Assembly: GCA_025463005.1 (NCBI GenBank)
Contig: JAOAPR010000167.1
Coordinates: 1 to 44,818, forward strand
DNA: 44,818 bases
From: Bryobacterales bacterium
Lineage (GTDB): Bacteria; Acidobacteriota; Terriglobia; Bryobacterales; Bryobacteraceae
Direction: 5' to 3'
Within the stretch, counting starts at the first letter, position 1. Each line of letters begins with the position of its first letter. Shown here in pieces: positions 35,063 to 42,920 of this stretch. The notes beneath the pieces are model-generated. The model was not told the DNA's origin. It did no database searches and worked only from the letters and a program-made list of their open reading frames with translations. Made by a program: the position numbers and the translations under genes.

Positions 35063-35428
35063 ATGCGCGACTCGAAATCGATGTGCCGTCATCTGTGTTC
35101 TGAACTTGTCTTTATCACGCGAGCCGATCGCCGGGGACGACAAGCCATGCTGGGCAATCTCGAAGAGATCGGGGAGTGGTTCGCGGAGGTGCTCACCGAG
35201 TGTGCGTTCCCGCGCGATGCCACAGTAAGGATCGTCAGCAAAGCCCATCAACTGGAAGGTGTTGTGGAGGCTTGTACTCGCCAGGCGCCGCTGGGATTCT
35301 TTGTGAAGGTGAGACTCTTGCCCCAGTCCCGCTGGTCGGAGCGGTGGTTCACTCCGCAGCATCTGCTGACGCTTTGGTCCGGCACGCAGCCTAAGGTATC
35401 TCCCTTAAAAGCGGCCTCAGGTTACTGA
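35063..35428 (+). CDS. Small protein of unknown function
   Basis: A 121-residue soluble protein, 58 bases after the GH15 gene. It has a mixed alpha/beta look: LVFITRADRRGRQAMLGNLEEIGEWFAEVLT, then ATVRIVSKAHQLEGVVEACTRQAPLGFFVKVRLLP and a Trp-rich end (SRWSERWFTPQHLLTLW). The central strand pattern and LGFFVKVRL resemble small PilZ-like or regulatory domains in Acidobacteria, but no motif is decisive. No ribosome site is obvious before the ATG at 35063; a downstream Met (at MLGNLEEIG) is an alternative. A 9-bp hairpin follows at 35435. Confidence 0.6.
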   Translation: MRDSKSMCRHLCSELVFITRADRRGRQAMLGNLEEIGEWFAEVLTECAFPRDATVRIVSKAHQLEGVVEACTRQAPLGFFVKVRLLPQSRWSERWFTPQHLLTLWSGTQPKVSPLKAASGY

Positions 35429-35434
35429 GGAAAT

Positions 35435-35466
35435 AGTTCGCGCACTTTCTGCGTCTCGCGCGAACT
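35435..35466. terminator. Hairpin between convergent genes
   Basis: AGTTCGCGC and GCGCGAACT pair perfectly over 9 bases around a 14-base loop, 7 bases past the stop of the small protein gene. No T run follows on either strand, so efficiency as an intrinsic terminator is doubtful. A second perfect 7-bp hairpin (ATCGTCA/TGACGAT, 35501-35519) covers the stop codon of the convergent RND gene. Confidence 0.5.
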
Positions 35467-35504
35467 TTGCATCTGTTGGGAACTGCTGTTTTGACCAACT
35501 ATCG

Positions 35505-38500
35505 TCAGCTGTTGACGATGCCGGCCGGCGCGGGCACAGCCTCGGTGCGCTTCTTGCGCCTGGGACGAAGCTTGCCGCCGAGCTTTTCGAGAGTCGCGCG
35601 GAACCCTTCCATGTAGATGTAGACCACTGGCGTGATGTACAGCGTCAGGAGCTGCGAAACCACCAGTCCACCCACCACTGCCAGGCCCAGCGGACGGCGC
35701 GCTTCGGAGCCGGCGCCCAGGCCCATCGCGATAGGTAAGGTGCCCATCAGCGCAGCGACCGTGGTCATCATGATCGGACGGAAGCGCACCAGGCAGGCTT
35801 CGTAGATCGCATCGGCCGGAGGGACGTTGTGGAGGCGCTGCGCCTCGATTGCGAAATCGATCATCATGATCGCATTCTTCTTTACGATTCCGATCAGCAT
35901 GATGACGCCCACGAAAGAATAGATGTTCAACTCATCGTGGAACAAAAGCAGCGTGGCCAGCGCGCCCATTCCGGCTGACGGGAGCCCGGAAAGAATGGTG
36001 ATGGGATGAATGAAGCTCTCATAGAGAATCCCCAGCACCATGTAGATGACCAGGATCGCCATAACCAGCAACCAGCCCAGGCCGACGAAGGACGACTGGA
36101 ACGCGGCTGCCACGCCCTGGAACGTTGCGCTCACCGTCGCGGGAAGGACTTCGCGTGCGGCCGTCTCAACGCGGTCGACCGCGTCGCCCAGCGCCACGCC
36201 CGGCTGCAGATTGAATGAGATCGTCACCGAGGGGAGCTGCCCCAGGTGGTTCACCGCCAGCGGACCCGCGGTCGTGCGGGCCTTGGTCACCGTGCTGAGC
36301 GGCACCAGCTTGCCGTTCGAGGATCGGACGTAGATCAGGTCGAGCGCCCTCGGATCGGTTTGGTACTGCGGCAGCAGCTCCATGATGACCCAATAATCAT
36401 TGGTCGGCGCATAGATGTCGGAAACTTGGGCAGTCCCAAAGGAGTTAAACAGAGCGCTTCCCACCTGATCCGCGGTGACGCCCAACGACGACGCGTGATC
36501 CCGGTCGATATCGACGATCACTTCGGGGCTGGTGATCAGCAGGTCGCTATTGACGTCGGTCAGGCCGGGGATTTCCCGCAGTCGCTTCTCGAATTCGCCT
36601 GAGGAGCGGTACAGTTCGGTCAGATCCTGCGCTTGCAGCGTGTACTGGTAGAGACTCCGGGTCTGTTGCCCGCCAATGCGGACCAGCGGGGGATTCTGGA
36701 AGTAGGTTCGCACGCCGGGGATCGCGTTGGTCAGGGGACGCATCTGGTCCATGATCTGTTCCGGCGTGACGTTTCTATCGGCGCGGGGCTTCAGCCGGAT
36801 CTGCATGTTGCCGGAATTGCCGGCTCCCTGGTTTCCGCCTCCGCCCACTCGCGAAAAGAACGCGTCCACGTTGGGGTTGGCGGCTACAACGGCCGCAACC
36901 TGCTGCTGGATACGCGCCATGGCATCGAACGACGCGTCCTGGGCGAATTCGGTCGAGGCGTTGATCTGATTGGTGTCCTGGCTGGGGATGAAACCTTTCG
37001 GAACCAGTCCATATAGGTAAACGGTGAGGACCAGGGTGCCGACCGCCGTCATCAGCGTTGCGAAACGATGCCGGATCACTCCGTTCAGCGTCCAGCGGTA
37101 GACATCCCGAATCGCGTCAAAGCCCCGTTCGGTGACGCGGAACAACTTCCCATGGTCCTCGGTCGGGGGCTTCAGGAACCGGCTGCAGAGCATCGGCGTC
37201 AGGCTCAGTGATACAAAACCCGAAATGAGAATCGCCACGCTGATGACCACCGCGAACTCGTGGAACAGTCTTCCTACGATGCCGCCCATGAACAACACCG
37301 GGATGAACACCGCGGTTAACGACAACGTCATCGAAAGCACGGTGAAGGCAATCTCCCGGCCGCCTTCGAGCGCCGCCGCCATGCGCGACTTGCCCATTTC
37401 CATGTGCCGGACGATGTTCTCCAGCACTACGATGGCGTCATCCACCACGAACCCAACCGCCAGCGTTAAAGCCATGAGCGACAGATTGTCCAGGCTGTAG
37501 TTGAGGAAGTACATCGCGGCGAAAGTGCCGATCACCGAGAGAGGCAGGGCCAGGCTGGGAATGATGGTGGCGGAAACGTTCCGCAGGAACACAAAAATAA
37601 CCAGAACCACCAGCACCACGGTGAGGATCAGCGTGAACTTGACGTCGTCCACCGACTCGCGAATGGACACCGAGCGGTCGTACACCACGTCCAGATTCAC
37701 GGCCGGCGGCAGCTGCGCCCGAAATTCCGGGAACAGGGCCTTGATCTTGTCCACCACTTCCACGGTGTTCGTGCCGGGCTGGCGCTGGACCTGGAACATG
37801 ATCGAGCGCGTGTTGTTGATCCACGCTATTTCTTTGTCGTTCTGGATGCCGTCGAGCACGCGTCCCAGGTCGCCCAGACGCACCGGGGATCCGTGATTGT
37901 CCGAGACGATCAGAGACCGGTACTCGTCGGCTTTCATCAACTGGCCGTTGGCCTGGACCGTGAACGCCTGATTCGATCCCCACAGGGTTCCCGCCGGCAG
38001 ATTGACGTTATGTTTCTGGATGGCCGTAGCGACGTCGTTAATGGCGATACCGCGCGCGGCCAGCTGGTTCGGATCGAGCTGGGCGCGGACCGCGAACTTC
38101 GATGCGCCCCACACGTTTACCTGGGCAACGCCGTCGACCGTGGAGATCCTCGGCGCAATTAACGTTTCTGCGAAATCGTCCAGCACCTGCGGCGAGATGG
38201 TGGACGAGTTGAGGCCCATGAACAGGATCGCTTGGTCGGCTGGGTTGACCTTCCGTAGCTGGGGCGGGGCGGGCATGCCTACCGGAAGCCGGCGAACCAC
38301 GGCTGCGATAGCCGACTGGACGTCTTGCGCCGCAGCGTCAATATTGCGGTCCAACGAAAACTGCAGCGTGATGTTGGTGTTTCCACGCGCGCTGGTCGAG
38401 GTCATCGAATCCAGACCCGGCACCGTGGAGAATTGTCGCTCCAGCACGGTCGCCACGGAGGAGGCCATGGTTTCAGGGCTCGCGCCTGGCAGGGTCGCCT

Positions 38501-38642
38501 GCACCTGCATGGTCGGGTAATCGATGTTGGGCAGATCGCTCACCGGGAGCGTCCGATACCCGGCAATGCCGAAGATGACAATGCCGATCATGACGAGCGC
38601 CGTCATGACTGGCCGCTTGATGAATAATGCCGTGAGGTTCAA
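35505..38642 (-). CDS. RND (HAE1/MdtB-type) multidrug efflux permease
   Basis: A 1045-residue inner-membrane proton/drug antiporter with 12 helices. It starts NLTALFIKRPVMTALVMIGIVIFGI; helix 4 has FVVDDAIVVLENIVRHME with the two relay Asp residues; the loop TSTSARGNTNITLQF and the C-terminal half helix with GIVKKNAIMMIDFA (the relay Lys) are classic, and the end is basic (RPRRKKRTEA). I prefer the TTG at 38642, with TAGGGGC upstream, because homologues begin at MNLTALF; an ATG at 38690 adds 16 unrelated residues. No periplasmic adaptor or TolC gene lies nearby, which is unusual. Exported compounds unknown. Confidence 0.95.
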   Translation of the reverse strand: MNLTALFIKRPVMTALVMIGIVIFGIAGYRTLPVSDLPNIDYPTMQVQATLPGASPETMASSVATVLERQFSTVPGLDSMTSTSARGNTNITLQFSLDRNIDAAAQDVQSAIAAVVRRLPVGMPAPPQLRKVNPADQAILFMGLNSSTISPQVLDDFAETLIAPRISTVDGVAQVNVWGASKFAVRAQLDPNQLAARGIAINDVATAIQKHNVNLPAGTLWGSNQAFTVQANGQLMKADEYRSLIVSDNHGSPVRLGDLGRVLDGIQNDKEIAWINNTRSIMFQVQRQPGTNTVEVVDKIKALFPEFRAQLPPAVNLDVVYDRSVSIRESVDDVKFTLILTVVLVVLVIFVFLRNVSATIIPSLALPLSVIGTFAAMYFLNYSLDNLSLMALTLAVGFVVDDAIVVLENIVRHMEMGKSRMAAALEGGREIAFTVLSMTLSLTAVFIPVLFMGGIVGRLFHEFAVVISVAILISGFVSLSLTPMLCSRFLKPPTEDHGKLFRVTERGFDAIRDVYRWTLNGVIRHRFATLMTAVGTLVLTVYLYGLVPKGFIPSQDTNQINASTEFAQDASFDAMARIQQQVAAVVAANPNVDAFFSRVGGGGNQGAGNSGNMQIRLKPRADRNVTPEQIMDQMRPLTNAIPGVRTYFQNPPLVRIGGQQTRSLYQYTLQAQDLTELYRSSGEFEKRLREIPGLTDVNSDLLITSPEVIVDIDRDHASSLGVTADQVGSALFNSFGTAQVSDIYAPTNDYWVIMELLPQYQTDPRALDLIYVRSSNGKLVPLSTVTKARTTAGPLAVNHLGQLPSVTISFNLQPGVALGDAVDRVETAAREVLPATVSATFQGVAAAFQSSFVGLGWLLVMAILVIYMVLGILYESFIHPITILSGLPSAGMGALATLLLFHDELNIYSFVGVIMLIGIVKKNAIMMIDFAIEAQRLHNVPPADAIYEACLVRFRPIMMTTVAALMGTLPIAMGLGAGSEARRPLGLAVVGGLVVSQLLTLYITPVVYIYMEGFRATLEKLGGKLRPRRKKRTEAVPAPAGIVNS

Positions 38643-38725
38643 GACAGAAACGCCCCTAAGGGTAATGTTAGCTAGAATCTGGCGCGTCAAAACAGTGCCA
38701 AAAGGAGTACGGCGACGAAGCGGCC

Positions 38726-39241
38726 TTAGGAGGGCTGCCGCAAGATACTAGCCGAATCGATATCTTGTGGATTATCCAGCACATAGACGTGCTGGAAACC
38801 CTCTTGCGCCAGGCCGGGAAGGGAACCGAGCAGATCCCGCGTCTGCTGTTCGATCACCTCCCGGCGTACCCGGCGATCCGGCCGCGACTCATTTCGCGCC
38901 ACACAGACATCCACCGGGAGATTCAGCACGATGGCCGTGGCGGGCGCTGTGCCGGGCTCAGTCAAATGCAGCAAGCTCCGGCGCAGTTCCGCCTGGACGT
39001 TGGTGGCATCGACCACCGTCAGCCTGCCCCGCCGAAGACGTTTGGCGACGATGAGATGCAGCAGTTGGAATGCATCGGCGGAGGCGCTCTGGTCGGCTTC
39101 GTCGTCAGAAACCGCCGCACGCAGGGCATCCGACGAGACGATCTCCGTGGTTTTGAAATGCTTTCGCGCGAACGTCGATTTGCCGCTTCCTGACGCGCCG
39201 ATCAAGAGCACCAGGCCACGCTCAGGAATCGTTAAGAGCAC
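38726..39241 (-). CDS. Pnkp-like nucleotide/polynucleotide kinase (AAA-type P-loop)
   Basis: A 171-residue P-loop kinase. Walker A is GASGSGKST, followed by IVSSDALRAAVSDDEADQ; then LTVVDATNVQAELRRSLL, the DxTN region, and VCVARNESRPDRRVRREVIEQQTRDL, the lid. This is the layout of the 5'-kinase domain of bacterial Pnkp, which phosphorylates RNA or DNA 5'-OH ends; here it stands alone without phosphatase or ligase domains. Zeta-toxin-like or small-molecule kinases share the fold. GTG start at 39241; start codons of this gene and the divergent MFS gene are 37 bases apart. Confidence 0.85.
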   Translation of the reverse strand: MLLTIPERGLVLLIGASGSGKSTFARKHFKTTEIVSSDALRAAVSDDEADQSASADAFQLLHLIVAKRLRRGRLTVVDATNVQAELRRSLLHLTEPGTAPATAIVLNLPVDVCVARNESRPDRRVRREVIEQQTRDLLGSLPGLAQEGFQHVYVLDNPQDIDSASILRQPS

Positions 39242-39278
39242 GTTTCTTTATACACGATGCAGTATATTGGTTCCGACC

Positions 39279-40631
39279 ATGACGCCCACCCGCCGTCCTG
39301 AGACTTCGGCCCCCGCCGCGCAGGCCTCGGTTCCATCGACTTACGCCTGGTATGCCGCTGTGGTGCTGATGTTGTGCTACACGCTCTCCTACATCGACCG
39401 CCAGATCCTCAGCTTGCTGGTGCCGTTCATCAAGGCCGACCTGAAGATCAATGACACGCTGGTCGGCCTGCTGCAGGGATTTTCGTTCGCGCTGTTCTAC
39501 GCCATCATGGGCCTGCCGCTGGGACGCGTGGCGGATTCGGCCAATCGGCGCAATCTCATCTCGATTTCCATCGCGTTCTGGAGCATCTTCACGGCGGGAT
39601 GCGCTTTGGCCCGCAGTTACACCACTCTTTTCCTGGCCCGCGTGGGCGTCGGCATCGGCGAGGCCGGGCTGAATCCCGCCTCCTTCTCGATCCTGTCCGA
39701 TCTCTTTCCGAAGGAACGGTTAGGGGCCGCGCTGAGCGTCTTCTATATCGGCAACCTGCTCGGGTCGAGCCTGGCGCTCATCGTGGGGGGAACCGCCGTG
39801 CAGGCTGTAACGCGCCAGCCCGAAATCACGCTACCTGTTCTGGGAACCATCGCTTCCTGGCGAATGACGTTTCTGATTCTAGGGCTGCCGGGACTTTTCT
39901 TTGCCCTGCTGGTTTTCACCCTGAAGGAGCCGATCCGCAAAAACCTGGCGCGAACCTCCACTGGTGCGACCAGGTTGACCATCGCGGAAACGTTCACCGA
40001 AATCCGTTCACGCTGGCAATCGGTGCTGGGGATTTCCGTCGGCTTCGTCTTCCAGGCCGCCTGCAACTATGGATTTACCGCGTGGGTGCCGACCTATTTC
40101 CTTCGCGCCCATGGCTGGACCATCGGCCAGACCGGCCGCGCGCTGGGCTTCCTGATTCTTCCATTCGGCTGCCTGGGCCTGTACCTCGGCGGCTGGCTCA
40201 GCGAGCGCTGGCAGAAACGAGGCATGGTCGATGCGCCTCTGCTGGTGGGCATCCCCTGCGCCATCGGGATCCTGCTGTTTCTGGTCCCGGCCATGCTGAT
40301 GCCCAGCGCGGGCTGGTCGCTGGCACTGATCGGGCCGGGACTCTTCTTTCTGGTGCTGCCGATGGGCACCGCCGGTGCAGCCCTGCAATTGATCTTTCCC
40401 AACCAGGTCCGCGCGCAGGTGAGCGCGCTCTATCTGTTCATTTTGAACCTGGGCGGTCTGACTCTGGGGCCGCTGATGCCAGGGGTGTTTGCCGACTATC
40501 TGTTCAAGGACCCCAAGATGATCGGCGCGGCGCTGTCGCTGACCATGGCGATTTCCGGCGTTCTGATGCTCATTGTCGTGTCGGTAACGCGGCGGCCCTA
40601 TCGGAAGCACTTCCTGGAAATGAACTCTTAG
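39279..40631 (+). CDS. MFS transporter
   Basis: A 450-residue major-facilitator carrier with 12 helices. Motif A is LPLGRVADSANRRNLI, preceded by YTLSYIDRQILSLLVPF, and helix 4 carries LARVGVGIGEAGLNPASFSIL, close to the sugar-acid, organic-acid or glucarate-like groups. Substrate unknown. I start at ATG 39279; the frame stays open upstream across the kinase gene but that part is not protein-like. A TATATT box at 39263 is only 11 bases before the ATG, so a short or absent leader is possible. The stop shares its last base with the hairpin repeat. Confidence 0.92.
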   Translation: MTPTRRPETSAPAAQASVPSTYAWYAAVVLMLCYTLSYIDRQILSLLVPFIKADLKINDTLVGLLQGFSFALFYAIMGLPLGRVADSANRRNLISISIAFWSIFTAGCALARSYTTLFLARVGVGIGEAGLNPASFSILSDLFPKERLGAALSVFYIGNLLGSSLALIVGGTAVQAVTRQPEITLPVLGTIASWRMTFLILGLPGLFFALLVFTLKEPIRKNLARTSTGATRLTIAETFTEIRSRWQSVLGISVGFVFQAACNYGFTAWVPTYFLRAHGWTIGQTGRALGFLILPFGCLGLYLGGWLSERWQKRGMVDAPLLVGIPCAIGILLFLVPAMLMPSAGWSLALIGPGLFFLVLPMGTAGAALQLIFPNQVRAQVSALYLFILNLGGLTLGPLMPGVFADYLFKDPKMIGAALSLTMAISGVLMLIVVSVTRRPYRKHFLEMNS

Positions 40632-40728
40632 TGGCGCACGCACTCATGCGTGCTGCGTCGAGACTCTTCTCGACGTCTTCAGGTATCGACAGGAGTGTCG
40701 ATACGGCACGCACGAGTGCGTGCGCCAC
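40631..40728. repeat. 98-bp folded repeat: 23-bp terminal inverted repeats enclosing two hairpins
   Basis: The outer arms GTGGCGCACGCACTC... (40631-40653) and its mirror (40706-40728) are complementary over 23 bases with one mismatch. Inside, CGTCGAGA/TCTCGACG (40656-40675) and GTATCGACA/TGTCGATAC (40683-40704) form perfect hairpins with 4-base loops. The whole folds into a cloverleaf-like shape. Each arm is itself nearly palindromic (GCACGCACxxxTGCGTGC-like). It starts at the last base of the MFS stop. Such shape suits a small non-autonomous mobile element (MITE/REP-like), or a 3'-end stabiliser. No second copy was noticed in this window. Confidence 0.75.
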
Positions 40729-40743
40729 TCGGAGTCGCTCGCT

Positions 40744-40993
40744 TCATGGTTTGACCCACTTTCCACGGCTATGGCCCGTGGCAATGAGAAGAGTTCCGAC
40801 GATTCGGCGGAGAATGCTGGTGAACACGAGCAGGTGCACGGTTAGCAGGAGGAACATGATCCCCCAAAACGAACCGCGCTTCCAAAGGATGCGATTCTTC
40901 CTCATCGTGTAACCGAAAACAATCATGAAAGGCGAGCCAAATCAAGACAAGTCCCACCGACAGGCCAATTGCAAGGTACAAAATGAAGTCGAG
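40744..40993 (-). pseudogene. Small membrane protein gene, apparent frameshift
   Basis: Two minus-strand frames join into one hydrophobic protein. The first gives DFILYLAIGLSVGLVLIWLAF (40993 down to about 40930); one base shift at about 40926 continues as MIVFGYTMRKNRILWKRGSFWGIMF and LLLTVHLLVFTSILRRI. The joined order (helix, basic loop with KRGSFW, helix) is like small uncharacterised acidobacterial membrane proteins I recall. The second frame alone has an ATG at 40926, so a truncated 60-residue product is possible. The gap before it belongs to the second MFS gene. I am only moderately sure. Confidence 0.4.
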
Positions 40994-41009
40994 AGGACAC
41001 GATTCACCG

Positions 41010-42230
41010 TCATGGAGCGGTCCTGCTTCCTGACACTCGCGGAGCCGACGCACGCGTGAGCCAAACCCACAGCGCTGTCCCGATCACCGGGACCAGAGTT
41101 ACCAATAGAAACGTTTCCGTGTAGCGCTGCTGATCGAACCATCGCCCCAGCAGCGGCAGAAGCACCGCCACCAGCGCCGACCACGTGCCCGCGCCCAACC
41201 CCGCCACCATCGCCATCTGCCCCGCTGGATAAGCGCGGGCGGCTGCTCGCAGCGCCACTACGATGAATCCGGCCGCGACGAACATGGACCAGAAAAACAC
41301 CAGCACGGCCAGCACTGGCGAATTGAGCCAAGTGACAACAGCGAGCGGCAGTTCCAGGATCGTCAACAGCACGAACATCCCGACCGGCCGATTCTTGCCG
41401 GACGCGTACCGGTCGGCCGCCCAACCCCAGAAGAAATACCCCACTTCCCAACCCGCCGGCGGAACCCACAGGTAATACTTCAAGTCGTTCTGGGACACGG
41501 CGAACACGCGATTCAGATACAGCGAACTCAAATACAGGATCGGGCCCAGGGCGAAGGCGCCCAGCGAATAGCCACAGACAAGAGCCCAGAAACGCCGTTC
41601 GAGAAAATTCGGCCATACGATCTTCGCCGGCTTGCGCTCCGGCAATGGCAGATACGGGGGCCGGGCGACCGTTGCCCACAGCGCGAGCCACATCAATCCC
41701 AAGGCGCCGGTCACCAGGAACGCCGCTCTCCATCCGAACCGCGCGGCGATCGGGATCACCAGAAACGGCGTCACGATCGCTCCCAGCGATCCGCCGCTGT
41801 AGGAGATCGCAATGCCGCGCGACTGGCGATTCGGGGGCAGGGAATCCATGGCCGTACGGAATCCCCCAGGAAAGGTTGCGCCTTCGCCAAGTCCTAATAA
41901 TGCACGGGCCGCCGCCAATCCTAGAAATACGCCGGCACCGTGGCCCACAAAGGCATGCGAAGCGCTCGCCAGGCTCCAGATCGCGACGGCCGCGAGCATC
42001 CCGACGCGCAGTCCCACGTAATCCAGAAGCGAGCCCCACAGCGGGTTCCCGATCATGTAAGCAATGGAGAACGCTGACACTACTTCGGTGTACCGCTCCG
42101 CGCTCAATCCGGTGTCCGCGAGAATCACCACCGACAACGTCGCGAAAATCTGGCGATCCACGTAGGAAAGCCATGAGCACACCATCATCACCACGGAGGC
42201 GGCCCACATGCGCCAGCCAGTGCCGGTCAT
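41010..42230 (-). CDS. MFS transporter (hexuronate/organic-acid group)
   Basis: A 406-residue carrier with 12 helices; MVCSWLSYVDRQIFATL is near-identical in style to the first MFS gene, and RALLGLGEGATFPGGFRTAMDSLPPNRQSRGIAI is the helix-4/loop motif of the ACS family (hexuronate, phthalate, glucarate). DYVGLRVGMLAAVAIWSLASA replaces the strict motif A. I start at ATG 42230 (MTGTGWRMW); an ATG at 42251 directly abuts the start codon of the divergent CADD gene (CATATG), leaving no gap, and earlier starts run into that gene. The two carriers may be paralogues for related acids. Confidence 0.92.
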   Translation of the reverse strand: MTGTGWRMWAASVVMMVCSWLSYVDRQIFATLSVVILADTGLSAERYTEVVSAFSIAYMIGNPLWGSLLDYVGLRVGMLAAVAIWSLASASHAFVGHGAGVFLGLAAARALLGLGEGATFPGGFRTAMDSLPPNRQSRGIAISYSGGSLGAIVTPFLVIPIAARFGWRAAFLVTGALGLMWLALWATVARPPYLPLPERKPAKIVWPNFLERRFWALVCGYSLGAFALGPILYLSSLYLNRVFAVSQNDLKYYLWVPPAGWEVGYFFWGWAADRYASGKNRPVGMFVLLTILELPLAVVTWLNSPVLAVLVFFWSMFVAAGFIVVALRAAARAYPAGQMAMVAGLGAGTWSALVAVLLPLLGRWFDQQRYTETFLLVTLVPVIGTALWVWLTRASAPRVSGSRTAP

Positions 42231-42251
42231 CTCTGGTAGAATACAACGCAT

Positions 42252-42920
42252 ATGTCTTCGACCATCGAAGTTTTGAACCAAAAGATTGACGCCAAACACC
42301 TTTTGAAGCATCCGTTTTATGTGGCCTGGAGCAAGGGCGAGCTGTCTCTGGAAGACCTGCAGTCCTACTCGCGCCAGTACTTCACGCACGTGCGGGCGTT
42401 TCCGACTTATCTGAGCGAAATGCACGCCCACTGCGAGGATCTCGATTCCCGCCGCACCATCGCTGCGAACCTTGCCGATGAAGAAGCCACTTCACCGACG
42501 CACCCCGAGCTGTGGCTCGATTTCGCCGCAGGGCTGGGCGAATCGCGCGAGGGCGTGCTGGGACAAACCGCTGGTCCGCGGATGAAAGCGCTGGTCGAGA
42601 CGTTCCGTTCCATCGCGAAGATGGACACCGGACTCGCCGCCGCGGGTCTGTACTGCTACGAAAACCAGATCCCTGCCGTATCGGCGGCGAAGATCGCCGG
42701 TCTGAAAGCGAATTACAAGATCAACGACGAGGAGACGCTGCGCTACTTCGCCGTGCACGAATCGGCCGACGTTGAGCACGCCGCGCAGTGGGAAGCGCTC
42801 ATCGAGCGCCACAATGTTCCGGCAGATCAGGCTGCCAAGGTAGCCGATCGCGTGTTGGACGCACTGAACGGCGCGCTGGACGAAATCTACGCCGGCTGCC
42901 GGTGTACGTCCATTAACTAG
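42252..42920 (+). CDS. CADD-family di-iron oxygenase, likely p-aminobenzoate synthase
   Basis: A 222-residue heme-oxygenase-fold protein of the CADD/PqqC-like family. Residues line up with those known in Chlamydia CADD: iron ligands E77, H84, E137, H169, D173, H176, the sacrificed tyrosine Y23, a second Tyr at Y39 and the essential lysine K147. Known chemistry in Chlamydia: the protein makes p-aminobenzoate for folate from its own tyrosine and needs iron or manganese, oxygen and a reductant. Keeping all nine residues suggests the same here. The start is ATG 42252, 10 bases after a TAGAAT box (42237-42242), so the transcript may be leaderless. It runs into the ferredoxin reductase gene, overlapping by 8 bases tail to tail. 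Confidence 0.88.
   Translation: MSSTIEVLNQKIDAKHLLKHPFYVAWSKGELSLEDLQSYSRQYFTHVRAFPTYLSEMHAHCEDLDSRRTIAANLADEEATSPTHPELWLDFAAGLGESREGVLGQTAGPRMKALVETFRSIAKMDTGLAAAGLYCYENQIPAVSAAKIAGLKANYKINDEETLRYFAVHESADVEHAAQWEALIERHNVPADQAAKVADRVLDALNGALDEIYAGCRCTSIN

Noticed and set aside
38931-39278. Upstream extension of the first MFS gene
   Set aside because: It lies wholly over the Pnkp-like kinase gene; MFS homology begins after 39279.
40008-40643. Minus-strand 211-residue frame opposite the first MFS gene
   Set aside because: Composition is a low-complexity Gln/His/Arg shadow of the coding strand.
42231-42431. Upstream extension of the second MFS gene
   Set aside because: It would cover the start of the CADD gene and adds residues unlike any carrier.
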